Assembly (NCBI GenBank): GCA_964415975.1
Contig: CAYQCN010000002.1
Span: forward strand, 1-62,352
Direction of reading: 5' to 3'
Source of the DNA: CAYQCN01 sp964415975
Lineage (GTDB): Bacteria > Patescibacteriota > Saccharimonadia > QS-5-54-17
DNA: 62,352 nt
A program made the translations under genes and the position numbers. Position 1 is the first letter of the stretch. Each line of letters begins with the position of its first letter. The notes under the pieces are model-generated. The model was given only the letters and a program-made list of their open reading frames with translations. It searched no databases and was not told where the DNA came from. This document shows positions 50,231 to 58,688 of the stretch, piece after piece.

Positions 50231-51226
50231 ATGCCAAGCAATAAAAAAACAAAACTTAAAGTCGCCACAATCGGTGCAGCGACTCAGGATGTTTTTTTGA
50301 TGGGTAGTGCCTTGAAGGCCAAACGAGATGTGCGTACCCATGAGTTTGTAGAGCAATTCCCTTTAGGGGCTAAACTGGAGCTTGACAAAGTCGTCTTTAG
50401 CACTGGTGGTGGTGCCACCAATGCAGCTGTAACTTTTGCTCGCCTTGGCTTTGATACTCAATTCTTGGGCAAAATTGGAGACGACCCCGCTGGTGAAAGT
50501 GTCGTCAAAGAGCTGAAGGCAGAGTCTATAAACACATCTACGCTCGTCTGTGATGTTTCTGGAGTTACAGGCTATTCTACTTTACTGTTGGCGCCAAGAG
50601 GTGAGCGGACCGTTCTTGTCCACCGAGGTGTATCAGAAGAGTTGAGCGCTAAAGATTTTAATTATTTCGCTAAGTTAAATGCCGATTGGCTCTACATAAC
50701 ATCTTTGGCCGGGAACTTTCCTTTACTTGAATCGGTGATTGAATATGCCAAAACACATGGTATAAAGCTGGCAATAAACCCAGGCTCTTCTGAACTTAAA
50801 CAGCCAGAGCGAATGAGGCAGCTGCTTCATAATTTTTCAATCGTAAGTGTCAACAAAGAAGAGTCAGAGTTACTGGCTGATGGTAAAACTATAAATAGCA
50901 GGGTGCGGCAACTAGCAGAGCAGTGCGCCGTTGCTGTTGTGACTGATGGTGCGAAAGGCTCTTATGCCTGTGACGGTGCTACTGTATACAAAGCTGGTAT
51001 GTATAAGGACGTGCCAGTGTTAGATCGTACAGGGGCGGGCGATGCTTTCACTTCTGGTTTTGCAGCCAAAGTCATGGAAGGCGATTCGGTAGAATATGCT
51101 CTGACTTACGGTAGCGCTAACTCTACTTCGGTTGTGCAAAGTGTCGGCTCAAAGACCGGTATTCTAAAATCGGAAAAAAAGCTTCGTAAAATGAAAATTA
51201 AGAAAAGTAATGTAGGGAGTAAATAA
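50231..51226 (+). CDS. PfkB-family sugar kinase
   Basis: 331 aa. The ribokinase-fold signatures are GGGATNAAVTFARLG with GKIGDDPAGE near the N-terminus and DRTGAGDAFTSGF (catalytic Asp, anion hole) near the C-terminus. The substrate is not fixed by sequence: ribokinase, fructose-6-phosphate kinase or a nucleoside kinase are all possible. Its place after aldolase and transketolase suggests a sugar-phosphate role, perhaps as the missing 6-phosphofructokinase. The stop overlaps the next start (TAATG). Confidence 0.92.
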   Translation: MPSNKKTKLKVATIGAATQDVFLMGSALKAKRDVRTHEFVEQFPLGAKLELDKVVFSTGGGATNAAVTFARLGFDTQFLGKIGDDPAGESVVKELKAESINTSTLVCDVSGVTGYSTLLLAPRGERTVLVHRGVSEELSAKDFNYFAKLNADWLYITSLAGNFPLLESVIEYAKTHGIKLAINPGSSELKQPERMRQLLHNFSIVSVNKEESELLADGKTINSRVRQLAEQCAVAVVTDGAKGSYACDGATVYKAGMYKDVPVLDRTGAGDAFTSGFAAKVMEGDSVEYALTYGSANSTSVVQSVGSKTGILKSEKKLRKMKIKKSNVGSK

Positions 51227-52467
51227 TGTTAAGCCGCTTACTGCAAGCCAAGCAACCACTATTTGACATCACTGTTGAGCAGCTTGAAACTCAAACAGGC
51301 AATAAGTCAATAGATGCTGAATTTATAGCAGAAATATTAGAAACTGCTCATCAAAAAATGCGAGAGCTCAACCTAGATCCAGCTGACACAACCGGTCAAG
51401 AGCTTTATCGGGCCCTGATAAATAAAGTTAGTGAACATGATGATCACCTGGCTAAGGAAGTTGGCGGTAAAGATTCAACTAGTTTAGCTGAGATGGTGCC
51501 TAAGATCGTAAAACGAATCAACCAGGCTGATATCAAAAAAGACGGATGGTTTTTAAAGCACGGGGTGGCTAAAGAAATGCTGCTTCATATGCCGCCTAAG
51601 AATATCATTGAGCGGCTAGGCTATAAGAGTGCAAAAGCTATGCTGGCTGAAGAAGACTTGTACGAAATATACGGGGCTTTGCGTTTTGCGGAAGATGGAG
51701 AGTGGTTAAATGAATACAACCGTCAATATCATCGCTTGAGCAAAGATGACTTTGAAGAGAGAAAGATAGAGATAGTTCAGTTTGATCCTGACAAGTGGGG
51801 TGATATAGCAGCTCACTTCGTCGAGAAAAAGCTGCACAATATAACTCATCTCAAAGAGCTTGGAGTTATAATGACCATGCCGGTAGCTGGTGATAGGCCG
51901 ATGCCAGGCGTGACATTAAAGGTGATGCCACTAATATTGCATTATTTCAACGAGATACGTCTTTATAGTGCATTTTTCAAGCTCATGAAAGACAAGAAAA
52001 ATTTTGGCGATATATTCGTTGACACGCTTATAGCCGACCCTTCTCCGGTTCAAGTGACGCAAAACGATAACGTTCACTGGCGAGTTATACAGCGCTATTT
52101 CGGCAAACTAAAAGACGAGTATCATCCAGAGATATTTGAGCCCCATGTCCAGCCGGAGGATTTGCACTGGCGTAAAGCGGAGGAAGTGCTCTATGACATC
52201 AGCCCCGAGCTAGAGTTCTGGCGAGATTTAGACTATGTAGGTTTATTTGTAAGCGATGAAGAGCCGGTAACTTTCAATTTGATGGATATTAGTCTGAGTT
52301 ACTCAAACCAGCTTCCTTTTGAAGATAGGTACTTGTACCACTTTCGTGAAGCTTTATGGAATGAGTTGTTTGTAAGATATCTAGGCCAGAAAAACCTAGA
52401 AGATAGAGTGATCAAGCGACTGGACAACGCCATGATTGAGCCGGAAACTATTACCGAGTTTAAATAG
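51226..52467 (+). CDS. Conserved-looking protein of unknown function coupled to PfkB
   Basis: 413 aa, soluble, sharing a TAATG junction with the PfkB kinase. It is rich in charged and aromatic residues, with phrases such as GWFLKHGVAKEMLLHMPP, LRFAEDGEWLNEYNRQYHRL, KLHNITHLKELGVIMTMP and GDRPMPGVTLKVMPLILHYF. I recognise no family and see no signal or span. The length, the balanced composition and the tight coupling argue for a real enzyme or regulator of the sugar block. Confidence 0.8.
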   Translation: MLSRLLQAKQPLFDITVEQLETQTGNKSIDAEFIAEILETAHQKMRELNLDPADTTGQELYRALINKVSEHDDHLAKEVGGKDSTSLAEMVPKIVKRINQADIKKDGWFLKHGVAKEMLLHMPPKNIIERLGYKSAKAMLAEEDLYEIYGALRFAEDGEWLNEYNRQYHRLSKDDFEERKIEIVQFDPDKWGDIAAHFVEKKLHNITHLKELGVIMTMPVAGDRPMPGVTLKVMPLILHYFNEIRLYSAFFKLMKDKKNFGDIFVDTLIADPSPVQVTQNDNVHWRVIQRYFGKLKDEYHPEIFEPHVQPEDLHWRKAEEVLYDISPELEFWRDLDYVGLFVSDEEPVTFNLMDISLSYSNQLPFEDRYLYHFREALWNELFVRYLGQKNLEDRVIKRLDNAMIEPETITEFK

Positions 52468-52470
52468 TAT

Positions 52471-53013
52471 ATGAAGTATCAAATATGTATTAGCGCAGCT
52501 TCTAAAGGTAAAAGTGCCGACGATGGCAAGCAGCTCGCCTTTGATATGGGGTCAGTTATTGGTGGTGCAGGGCATACTCTGCTGACTGGGGCCACAACTG
52601 GGCTGCCATATGAGGCTGCCCGAGGCGCGAAATCGGCTGGCGGGCAGTCTGTGGGCATATCGCCAGCAGCCAGTCGCCTGGCTCATGTCCGCAAATATAG
52701 GCTGCCAGCAGACATGTATGACTTTTTGCTATTTACTGGCCTTAACTATGCCGGACGAGACAACTTGCTTATAAATTGCTCTGATGCAGTAATAATAATT
52801 GGCGGTAGGCTTGGCACCACACACGAGTTCACAGTAGCTATGGAAACCAACAAGCCAGTAGCTATATTGCATGGAGCGGGCGGCACCAGCGATCTTTTCG
52901 ATGAGCTGATGCGCACAGCCGGTAGAGATCCTAAAAGCGTAATCGAAGAAAACGATCCCTATGTCTTGCTACGAAAGCTTATAAAGGAGCTGAATCAGAA
53001 ACATTGCGCTTAG
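52471..53013 (+). CDS. LOG-like (TIGR00725-type) Rossmann protein
   Basis: 180 aa. GATTGLPYEAARGAKSAGG and GGRLGTTHEFTVAMET correspond to the two nucleotide-binding motifs of the SLOG/LOG group. Related to the LOG protein at 38.0 kb but shorter and with a different second motif. Function unknown; nucleotide-monophosphate hydrolysis or ligand sensing are known in the superfamily. It starts 3 nt after the previous gene and is the last of the plus-strand block. Confidence 0.82.
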   Translation: MKYQICISAASKGKSADDGKQLAFDMGSVIGGAGHTLLTGATTGLPYEAARGAKSAGGQSVGISPAASRLAHVRKYRLPADMYDFLLFTGLNYAGRDNLLINCSDAVIIIGGRLGTTHEFTVAMETNKPVAILHGAGGTSDLFDELMRTAGRDPKSVIEENDPYVLLRKLIKELNQKHCA

Positions 53014-53025
53014 AATAAGAGAAAA

Positions 53026-53093
53026 GGGCGAGGTGTAAAAGGTTTATTGATTTAAGTCATATTGACTTAAGCACCTTATTACATTACTCGCCC
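53026..53093 (-). terminator. Long imperfect stem-loop ending the small minus operon
   Basis: Nested complementary segments: GGGCGAG/CTCGCCC, TGTAA/TTACA, AAGGT/ACCTT and TTAAGTC/GACTTAA around the loop ATATT. On the minus strand it is followed by TTTTCTCTTATTC, so it fits a terminator there; on the plus strand there is no T-run. It begins inside the last codons of the 46-aa gene. Confidence 0.65.
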
Positions 53094-53224
53094 CTGTCGT
53101 GAGCTTGTTGGTTTTTGGCTGGTGAGCTGGCTGGCCGGCTGATTGATTCTAGTGCCTCGAACACATATCCGCGTTCAAGGTAATCCATGAATCGAGACAG
53201 CCAGCCAACTAGCACGTAAGTCAT
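53084..53224 (-). CDS. 46-aa protein, unknown function
   Basis: Starts with ATG overlapping the stop of the 61-aa gene (ATGA), 6 nt after AGGAGGTC, an excellent ribosome site. The sequence begins MTYVLVGWLSRFMDYLERGY and continues with a polar, Pro/Ala/Ser-containing tail ending AHDRGE. The first 20 residues may form an amphipathic helix. No family recognised. The coupling, ribosome site and terminator make it a likely real gene despite its size. Confidence 0.65.
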   Translation of the reverse strand: MTYVLVGWLSRFMDYLERGYVFEALESISRPASSPAKNQQAHDRGE

Positions 53225-53406
53225 AAGTGACCTCCTGTGTCGATGACGTCTCCTAGTTCAATGGTTTGGTTGAATAGTAGCCTGAAAAGAGGATCGGCCG
53301 ATACATCAAAAAATATAGAAGCATAAAACCACACATATCCTATTAAAAGCGCAGAAAGCACTAAGGCTACTGTGATTTGGAGGACTTTGCTTATGATTGA
53401 ACCCAT
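53221..53406 (-). CDS. 61-aa single-span membrane protein, unknown function
   Basis: 61 aa from the ATG at 53406 (MGSIISKV); a longer in-frame start at 53469 lies within the promoter and is rejected. One span (VLQITVALVLSALLIGYVWFY) is followed by about 30 residues (FFDVSADPLFRLLFNQTIEL). A strong promoter sits about 30 nt upstream, and AGGA lies 8 nt before the ATG. It is coupled to the 46-aa gene and divergent from uvrB. The layout is reminiscent of small toxin-type or stress peptides, but no family is recognised. Confidence 0.65.
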   Translation of the reverse strand: MGSIISKVLQITVALVLSALLIGYVWFYASIFFDVSADPLFRLLFNQTIELGDVIDTGGHL

Positions 53407-53440
53407 CACCAGTCCTATGTCAAGTTGCACGACTACTTTT

Positions 53441-53469
53441 ATATAAAAACAATAAACTTTTAGTGTCAA
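53441..53469 (-). promoter_or_regulatory. Strong promoter of the small minus operon
   Basis: On the minus strand: TTGACA, 17-18 nt, TTATAT or TATATA. Its -35 box lies 5 nt from the TATAAT of uvrB on the other strand, so the two promoters overlap back to back. Confidence 0.65.
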
Positions 53470-53474
53470 CAGTT

Positions 53475-53480
53475 TATAAT
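53475..53480 (+). promoter_or_regulatory. uvrB -10 box (leaderless)
   Basis: A perfect TATAAT, 9 nt before the ATG at 53490, with no ribosome site. It sets the uvrB start. Confidence 0.55.
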
Positions 53481-53489
53481 GGCTGCTGT

Positions 53490-55442
53490 ATGTTTAATTT
53501 AAATGCCAACTACGAACCGAGAGGTGATCAGCCTCAAGCTATAGATAAGCTCACTCAAGGGGTTAGCTATGGTGCTAACGAACAGACTTTATTAGGTGTC
53601 ACTGGTTCTGGTAAGACTTTCACGATGGCTAACGTGATAGCCAATACCAACAAGCCGACATTGGTGCTTTCTCACAACAAAACTTTGGCTGCTCAATTAT
53701 ATGCAGAATTCAAACAATTTTTTCCAGACAACGCCGTACATTATTTCGTGAGTTATTTCGACTACTATCAGCCAGAGGCTTACATACCCCAAAGCGATAC
53801 TTATATAGAAAAAGATTCCCAAATAAATGAAGAGATAGACCGCTTACGTCACGCCTCCACTAAGGCTCTGCTAACCCGTAGAGATGCCATAATAGTGGCT
53901 TCGGTGAGCTGTATATATGGTCTGGGGGCAGTAGGTAATTACTCCGAGTTAGCTATAACTATTACTGCTGGTGAGGCGCGCAAGCGAGACAAACTTTTAC
54001 GCCATTTAACCGATATCCAGTATGAGCGTAACGATATAGATTTTGCTCGCGGTACTTTTAGAGCTAAAGGTGACATTGTAGATATATACCCAATCGGTGA
54101 CGAATCGGCATATAGGGTTGAGTTCTTTGGCGATGAAATAGATCGCATCAGGAGTATCGACCCCATCACCGGAGAAGTGCTTGGTGAATTAAAAATAGTG
54201 ACAATATTTCCCGGTAGTCACTTTGTGACACCAGAAGAAAAGCTGAAAGTAGCTATTGCAAATATACAGGATGAGCTAGACCAACAGCTTAGTTATCTTC
54301 GGGCGCAAGATAAACTACTAGAAGCCCAGCGCCTGGAGCAGCGTACAAAATATGACCTAGAGATGCTGCAAGAGACAGGTTTTGTCAAAGGTATAGAGAA
54401 CTATTCTCGATATTTGACAGACCGCGAGCAAGGTGAACAACCGGCTACATTGCTGGATTATTTTCCGGATGACTACTTAATGTTTATTGATGAGTCACAC
54501 ATGACTGTGCCGCAAGTGAGAGGTATGTATAATGGCGATCGTGCCCGAAAAGAAGTCTTAGTAGATCATGGTTTTAGATTGCCGAGCGCGCTCGATAATC
54601 GACCTTTGAAATTTAGTGAGTTTGAGCGCCACCTGAACCAAGTTGTGTATGTATCGGCTACGCCTGCAGACCATGAACTTAGTCGATCTAGTCAAGTTGT
54701 AGAGCAAGTAATAAGGCCTACAGGACTGCTCGACCCCCAAGTAGACGTTCGGCCAACTGAGGGTCAAATAGATGATGTGATTGCAGAAGTAAAAGACACT
54801 GTGGCTCATGGCCAAAGGGTACTGATTACGACACTGACCAAGCGGATGGCAGAGGATCTTACTGATTATCTCAAAGATCTTGATATAAAAGTTCAGTATC
54901 TGCATTCAGAAGTTGAGACACTGGAGCGAAGTGATATTCTGCGCGATTTAAGGATAGGAGTTTATGATGTACTGGTCGGCATAAACTTATTACGTGAAGG
55001 CCTGGATTTGCCGGAGGTGAGTCTTGTAGCAATTTTAGATGCTGACAAGGAGGGTTTCTTGCGTAGCGAACAAGCTCTAGTGCAGACCATAGGCAGGGCT
55101 GCCCGTCATATAGAAGGCAAGGTCTTGATGTATGCAGATGTGATAACCGGCTCTATGCAAAGAGCCATTGACGAGACAGAACGCCGACGCCGTAAGCAAG
55201 AACAGCACAACAAGAAGCACAATATCACTCCTGCCGGTATTGAACGAGCCATAGAAGAGCGAATGCACCAGCACGAAAAATCAGAAGAAGACAAAGTAGA
55301 CATCGACAAAGTTCCAGCGTCGGAACGCCCTCAGTTGGTAAAAGATTTGACCGCCCAGATGGAGTTGGCTGCTGCTAATTTACGCTTTGAAGAGGCAGCT
55401 GAACTACGTGACTATATAAATGAAATTCAAAAAGGTAGCTAA
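53490..55442 (+). CDS. uvrB: Excinuclease ABC subunit B
   Basis: Damage-verification helicase of nucleotide excision repair, 650 aa from the ATG at 53490 (MFNLNANYEPRGDQP). Walker A GVTGSGKT, the beta-hairpin region YYQPEAYIPQSDTYIEKD, motif II MFIDESHM, motifs V/VI (GINLLREGLDLPEVSLV, QTIGRAARH) and a C-terminal UVR motif (LRFEEAAELRDYI) are all present. It overlaps the convergent hydrolase gene by 4 nt. Confidence 0.97.
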   Translation: MFNLNANYEPRGDQPQAIDKLTQGVSYGANEQTLLGVTGSGKTFTMANVIANTNKPTLVLSHNKTLAAQLYAEFKQFFPDNAVHYFVSYFDYYQPEAYIPQSDTYIEKDSQINEEIDRLRHASTKALLTRRDAIIVASVSCIYGLGAVGNYSELAITITAGEARKRDKLLRHLTDIQYERNDIDFARGTFRAKGDIVDIYPIGDESAYRVEFFGDEIDRIRSIDPITGEVLGELKIVTIFPGSHFVTPEEKLKVAIANIQDELDQQLSYLRAQDKLLEAQRLEQRTKYDLEMLQETGFVKGIENYSRYLTDREQGEQPATLLDYFPDDYLMFIDESHMTVPQVRGMYNGDRARKEVLVDHGFRLPSALDNRPLKFSEFERHLNQVVYVSATPADHELSRSSQVVEQVIRPTGLLDPQVDVRPTEGQIDDVIAEVKDTVAHGQRVLITTLTKRMAEDLTDYLKDLDIKVQYLHSEVETLERSDILRDLRIGVYDVLVGINLLREGLDLPEVSLVAILDADKEGFLRSEQALVQTIGRAARHIEGKVLMYADVITGSMQRAIDETERRRRKQEQHNKKHNITPAGIERAIEERMHQHEKSEEDKVDIDKVPASERPQLVKDLTAQMELAAANLRFEEAAELRDYINEIQKGS

Positions 55443-56425
55443 TTCCAACCTTGGTCTATAAGGTTGCCGCAAAATCTCGTATCGCTTAGGAAGTCGCTGT
55501 GGACATCGCCCTCTATTATTATCTGCTTTACATTTTCTCGATTTTGTTTGTCGCTGCTATATAAGTCGAAGCGGGATATGGTGTCGAACTCTCCTGAATA
55601 AATAGTAATTTCTATATTCGGGTCTAGTGTGTCTATGTCTACTTTGGCGCTAGCTATTAAACTAACCAACTTTTTTTGAGTCGACCCAGTGTGCAGGTCT
55701 TTAGGCAATATTTCGGCTGCACTCTTGCTCATGCCAAGTAGCTCATTACTGGTGGTGCGACGTAACACTACTTTCAATTCCTGCCTGGTTAGTCCGGTCA
55801 CAAAGCGGCTGGTGCGCATAGGGCTGCTCGGTGTTGCTAGCAAGGCCAGTTTGTCTACCTTGATTCCATATGTGCTATGTATGTCTTTAGCCACTTCATA
55901 AGCCAGGATACCACCATATGATTGGCCAACTAGGCTAAGTGGAGCAGATCTTTTTATGTTGTAGTGAGCTCGAGTGTATTCTATGCAATGTCGTCTGGCG
56001 CTAGCTAGAGTAATGTGGTCGGCAATATTGAGCCAGTTGCGACTTACTACTACATCTTTAGTGCCTTCGCTGCCTATGGCAATGATAAGATTATTTGGGA
56101 ACCTTTGCCTAAGCTCCCAACCAATCTCATGACCCTGCCTTGTAGTTGGGCTAGAACCGAAGGCGTGGAGTAGAGTTATTGTGGGCAGATTCGGGTCGAA
56201 CCTTTCTTGGTTGAAGCTATATATTTTAAATAAAGATTCTGTGATCGGGTCTTGGCAGAATATAGGGTCGGCCAGCTCTCTTTCGAAGGCTCGCTTTTGT
56301 GTGTTGTCGCTCGGTGCTGGAAGGACGGAATGTGTAGCTCGATTGTATCGAGTTTGCTGTTCATCCTCTTTAATTTTCGACACAGTCGAATCAATCTTGT
56401 CATTGCCTGGATTTAATATGGTCAT
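55439..56425 (-). CDS. Alpha/beta-hydrolase (homoserine acetyltransferase-like)
   Basis: 328 aa on the minus strand. The nucleophile elbow is LVGQSYGGI. TITLLHAFGSSPTTRQGHEIGW resembles the oxyanion-loop region of MetX-type enzymes. The later acid and His are in SGEFDTIS and GDVHSDFL. No methionine pathway gene is nearby, so a hydrolase or thioesterase role is as likely. No signal or span, so it is cytosolic. It ends 4 nt inside uvrB, convergent. Confidence 0.8.
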   Translation of the reverse strand: MTILNPGNDKIDSTVSKIKEDEQQTRYNRATHSVLPAPSDNTQKRAFERELADPIFCQDPITESLFKIYSFNQERFDPNLPTITLLHAFGSSPTTRQGHEIGWELRQRFPNNLIIAIGSEGTKDVVVSRNWLNIADHITLASARRHCIEYTRAHYNIKRSAPLSLVGQSYGGILAYEVAKDIHSTYGIKVDKLALLATPSSPMRTSRFVTGLTRQELKVVLRRTTSNELLGMSKSAAEILPKDLHTGSTQKKLVSLIASAKVDIDTLDPNIEITIYSGEFDTISRFDLYSSDKQNRENVKQIIIEGDVHSDFLSDTRFCGNLIDQGWN

Positions 56426-56518
56426 AATATATTTAAATTATTAGTCAACTAGATTTATATCATTCAAGTAAGTTGTTGTCACGTTAGGTTTATTAGTTTT
56501 TTGTGAGAGATGTAAAGT

Positions 56519-56527
56519 TGCTATACT
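56519..56527 (+). promoter_or_regulatory. gatC promoter, extended -10 (leaderless)
   Basis: TGC-TATACT ends 7 nt before the ATG at 56535. No ribosome site. Confidence 0.6.
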
Positions 56528-56534
56528 TATACTC

Positions 56535-56825
56535 ATGACAAAACTATCAGAAGACAAAATTGCCCAACTAGGGCGTCTAGCTAGGATCGGCCTCAAAGAT
56601 AAAGATCACAAGCGTCTAGTTGGCGAGCTAGAACCGGTTTTAAGTCATGTGCAAACTTTGCAACAGATCGACACAGTCAATGTGCCTGTAACGAGTCAAG
56701 TTACGGATTTAACCGATGTTTGGCGAGAAGATGAGGTCAAGCCTGAGCTTTATTCTCGGGATCATTTACTGGCTAACGCGCCAGAAACAAAAGGTGGGTA
56801 TATAAAGGTAAAGAGGGTTCTATAG
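56535..56825 (+). CDS. gatC: Asp/Glu-tRNA amidotransferase subunit C
   Basis: 96 aa. The small subunit that wraps around GatA. KIAQLGRLARIGL at the N-terminus and LRxD-type C-terminal phrase (VWREDEVKP, LANAPETKGGYIKVKRVL) are typical. First gene of the gatC-gatA-X-gatB operon, with a leaderless-type promoter. The complex makes Gln-tRNA-Gln and/or Asn-tRNA-Asn from mischarged tRNA. Confidence 0.95.
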   Translation: MTKLSEDKIAQLGRLARIGLKDKDHKRLVGELEPVLSHVQTLQQIDTVNVPVTSQVTDLTDVWREDEVKPELYSRDHLLANAPETKGGYIKVKRVL

Positions 56826-56859
56826 TGAATTTGGCTACCACAGATACAGGATTATTAAT

Positions 56860-58269
56860 ATGAAGTGGCCGGCTATTTCAGAACTGGCATTTAATATTAG
56901 ATCTGGTGCGATTAAATCTTATGACCTAACTAGCGATTGCTACTCGAGGGCTAAATCCGACCAGCATAATGCAGTCTTAAGTTTAGATGACTCCGTACTC
57001 GAAAAGGCTTCCGCGATTGATGAGGCTATAGAAAACGGAGAAGATATCGGTCCGTTGTCTGGAATCCCGTATTTAGTCAAGGACAATTTCCTCACACACA
57101 ATACCGCCACAACCGCTGCCAGTAAGATGCTAGAAGGGTTTAAGGCGCCTTATCAGGCTACAGCTGTTGAAAGGCTTGAAGCCGCGGGAGCACTCATGCT
57201 CGGCAAGGTCAACTTAGATGAGTTTGCTCATGGTTCATCCACCGAAAACAGCGCTTTTGGTCCAACCAAAAACCCAAGAGACACATCTAAGGTGCCGGGT
57301 GGGTCGTCCGGAGGCTCTGCAGCTGCAGTAGCCATGGAGCTTGTGCCGTTTGCGCTCGGCACAGACACGGGTGGATCTATAAGATTGCCGGCTAGTTTTT
57401 GCGGTGTGGTGGGCATGAAGCCTACTTATGGTTTGGTCTCTAGAAGCGGTGTAATAGCTATGGCATCTTCTACAGATGTGATTGGTCCGTTGACACAGAA
57501 CGTTGCCGATAGCGGTTTTATTTTGGATGTGTTGGCTGGAAAAGACCCACTTGACAGTACGACTATCGATAGAGATGTCTCTTATGTCGCTGAACCTAAA
57601 GACATCGAAGGCCTTAAGGTTGGAATCATTGATGGCCATTTGGGTGACGATATAGATGAAGTTGTAAAAGCCAAAGTACAAACTGCTCTAGATAAGCTTG
57701 AAAGTGCCGGTGCAGAAGTGAAAACAGTCACTATACCAGATGATGCGGCGGCTCTGGCTGCATATTACGTCATAGTTCCGGCTGAAATCAGCTCCAACCT
57801 AGCTAGGTATGATGGGGTTAAATACGGACTCAATCCGAAAGAAGCCCAAAATCTTTTGGACGCCTATTTGGAGTCTCGTGGGGCAGGTTTTGGTAAAGAG
57901 CCGATTCGACGAATACTTACCGGGACATATGTACTCTCTAGCGGCTATCAGGATGCGTATTACAAGCAGGCGCAAAAGGTAAGAACTCTCCTGAGAAGGG
58001 AGTACGACGAAGTTTTTGAGGATGTAGATGTATTGGTGGGGCCAACTGCTCCAGCCACCGCCTTCAGTCTGGGCGAAAAGCAGGACCCGATCAGTATGTA
58101 TATGACCGACCGCCTCACAATTGCCGCTAACTTGATTGGGGCTCCAGCATTGAGTATACCTCTTGCAGGTGAGGCGGAGGGTCTTCCGGTGGGGCTACAG
58201 ATTGTCGCTCCACGCCGAAAAGACAAGCAGCTGCTTGATATAGCAGCTTCTATTGAGGGGATAGTGTGA
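56860..58269 (+). CDS. gatA: Asp/Glu-tRNA amidotransferase subunit A
   Basis: 469 aa glutaminase subunit of the amidase-signature family. The Ser-cisSer-Lys triad is visible: Lys in YLVKDNF, cis-Ser in PGGSSGGSAAAVA and the nucleophile Ser in GTDTGGSIRLPASF. It releases ammonia from glutamine and passes it to GatB. The stop overlaps the next start by 4 nt (GTGA). Confidence 0.97.
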   Translation: MKWPAISELAFNIRSGAIKSYDLTSDCYSRAKSDQHNAVLSLDDSVLEKASAIDEAIENGEDIGPLSGIPYLVKDNFLTHNTATTAASKMLEGFKAPYQATAVERLEAAGALMLGKVNLDEFAHGSSTENSAFGPTKNPRDTSKVPGGSSGGSAAAVAMELVPFALGTDTGGSIRLPASFCGVVGMKPTYGLVSRSGVIAMASSTDVIGPLTQNVADSGFILDVLAGKDPLDSTTIDRDVSYVAEPKDIEGLKVGIIDGHLGDDIDEVVKAKVQTALDKLESAGAEVKTVTIPDDAAALAAYYVIVPAEISSNLARYDGVKYGLNPKEAQNLLDAYLESRGAGFGKEPIRRILTGTYVLSSGYQDAYYKQAQKVRTLLRREYDEVFEDVDVLVGPTAPATAFSLGEKQDPISMYMTDRLTIAANLIGAPALSIPLAGEAEGLPVGLQIVAPRRKDKQLLDIAASIEGIV

Positions 58270-58688
58270 CTGAATTAATTTTAGTGGCCGGCATAGGCTT
58301 TCTGTTGGTGCTTGTCTTTTTAGTGCCGACAATCGCCACCTCTCAGCGTAGGGCCAAAAAATCATCTATCGACAAGCAGTTCGTATCCTCTGAGTGGACT
58401 AAAATCGAAGCCATGGCAGACAAGCCAGATAGCACTGCTCGTTATGCCGTCATAGAAGCCGATAAGTTACTTGATTATGCCCTGAAACAACGCGGCTACC
58501 CCGGCGAGACAATGGGTGAGCGCCTAAAAAGCGCTGATAAAGACTTTTCCTATCTAGATGACGTGTGGCAGGCCCATAAAATGCGCAACAAGCTAGTTCA
58601 TGAATCTGAGTACCAGGCCGATCAACGCTTAGTTAAGCGAGCGCTTAGCCAGTTTAAAACAGCACTAAAAGATATGGGGGCTTTTTGA
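58266..58688 (+). CDS. Membrane-anchored HEPN-like protein inside the gat operon
   Basis: 140 aa, GTG start overlapping the gatA stop. One N-terminal span (LILVAGIGFLLVLVFLVPTI) is followed by a helical domain with a RNKLVH motif (107-112), matching the Rx4-6H signature of HEPN ribonucleases, after KMRNKL. The helices VIEADKLLDYALKQRG and RLVKRALSQFKTALKDM would complete a HEPN-like bundle. Similar proteins recur in Patescibacteria. Catalysis is not proven: the motif can also occur in non-nuclease HEPN folds. Confidence 0.75.
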   Translation: MTELILVAGIGFLLVLVFLVPTIATSQRRAKKSSIDKQFVSSEWTKIEAMADKPDSTARYAVIEADKLLDYALKQRGYPGETMGERLKSADKDFSYLDDVWQAHKMRNKLVHESEYQADQRLVKRALSQFKTALKDMGAF

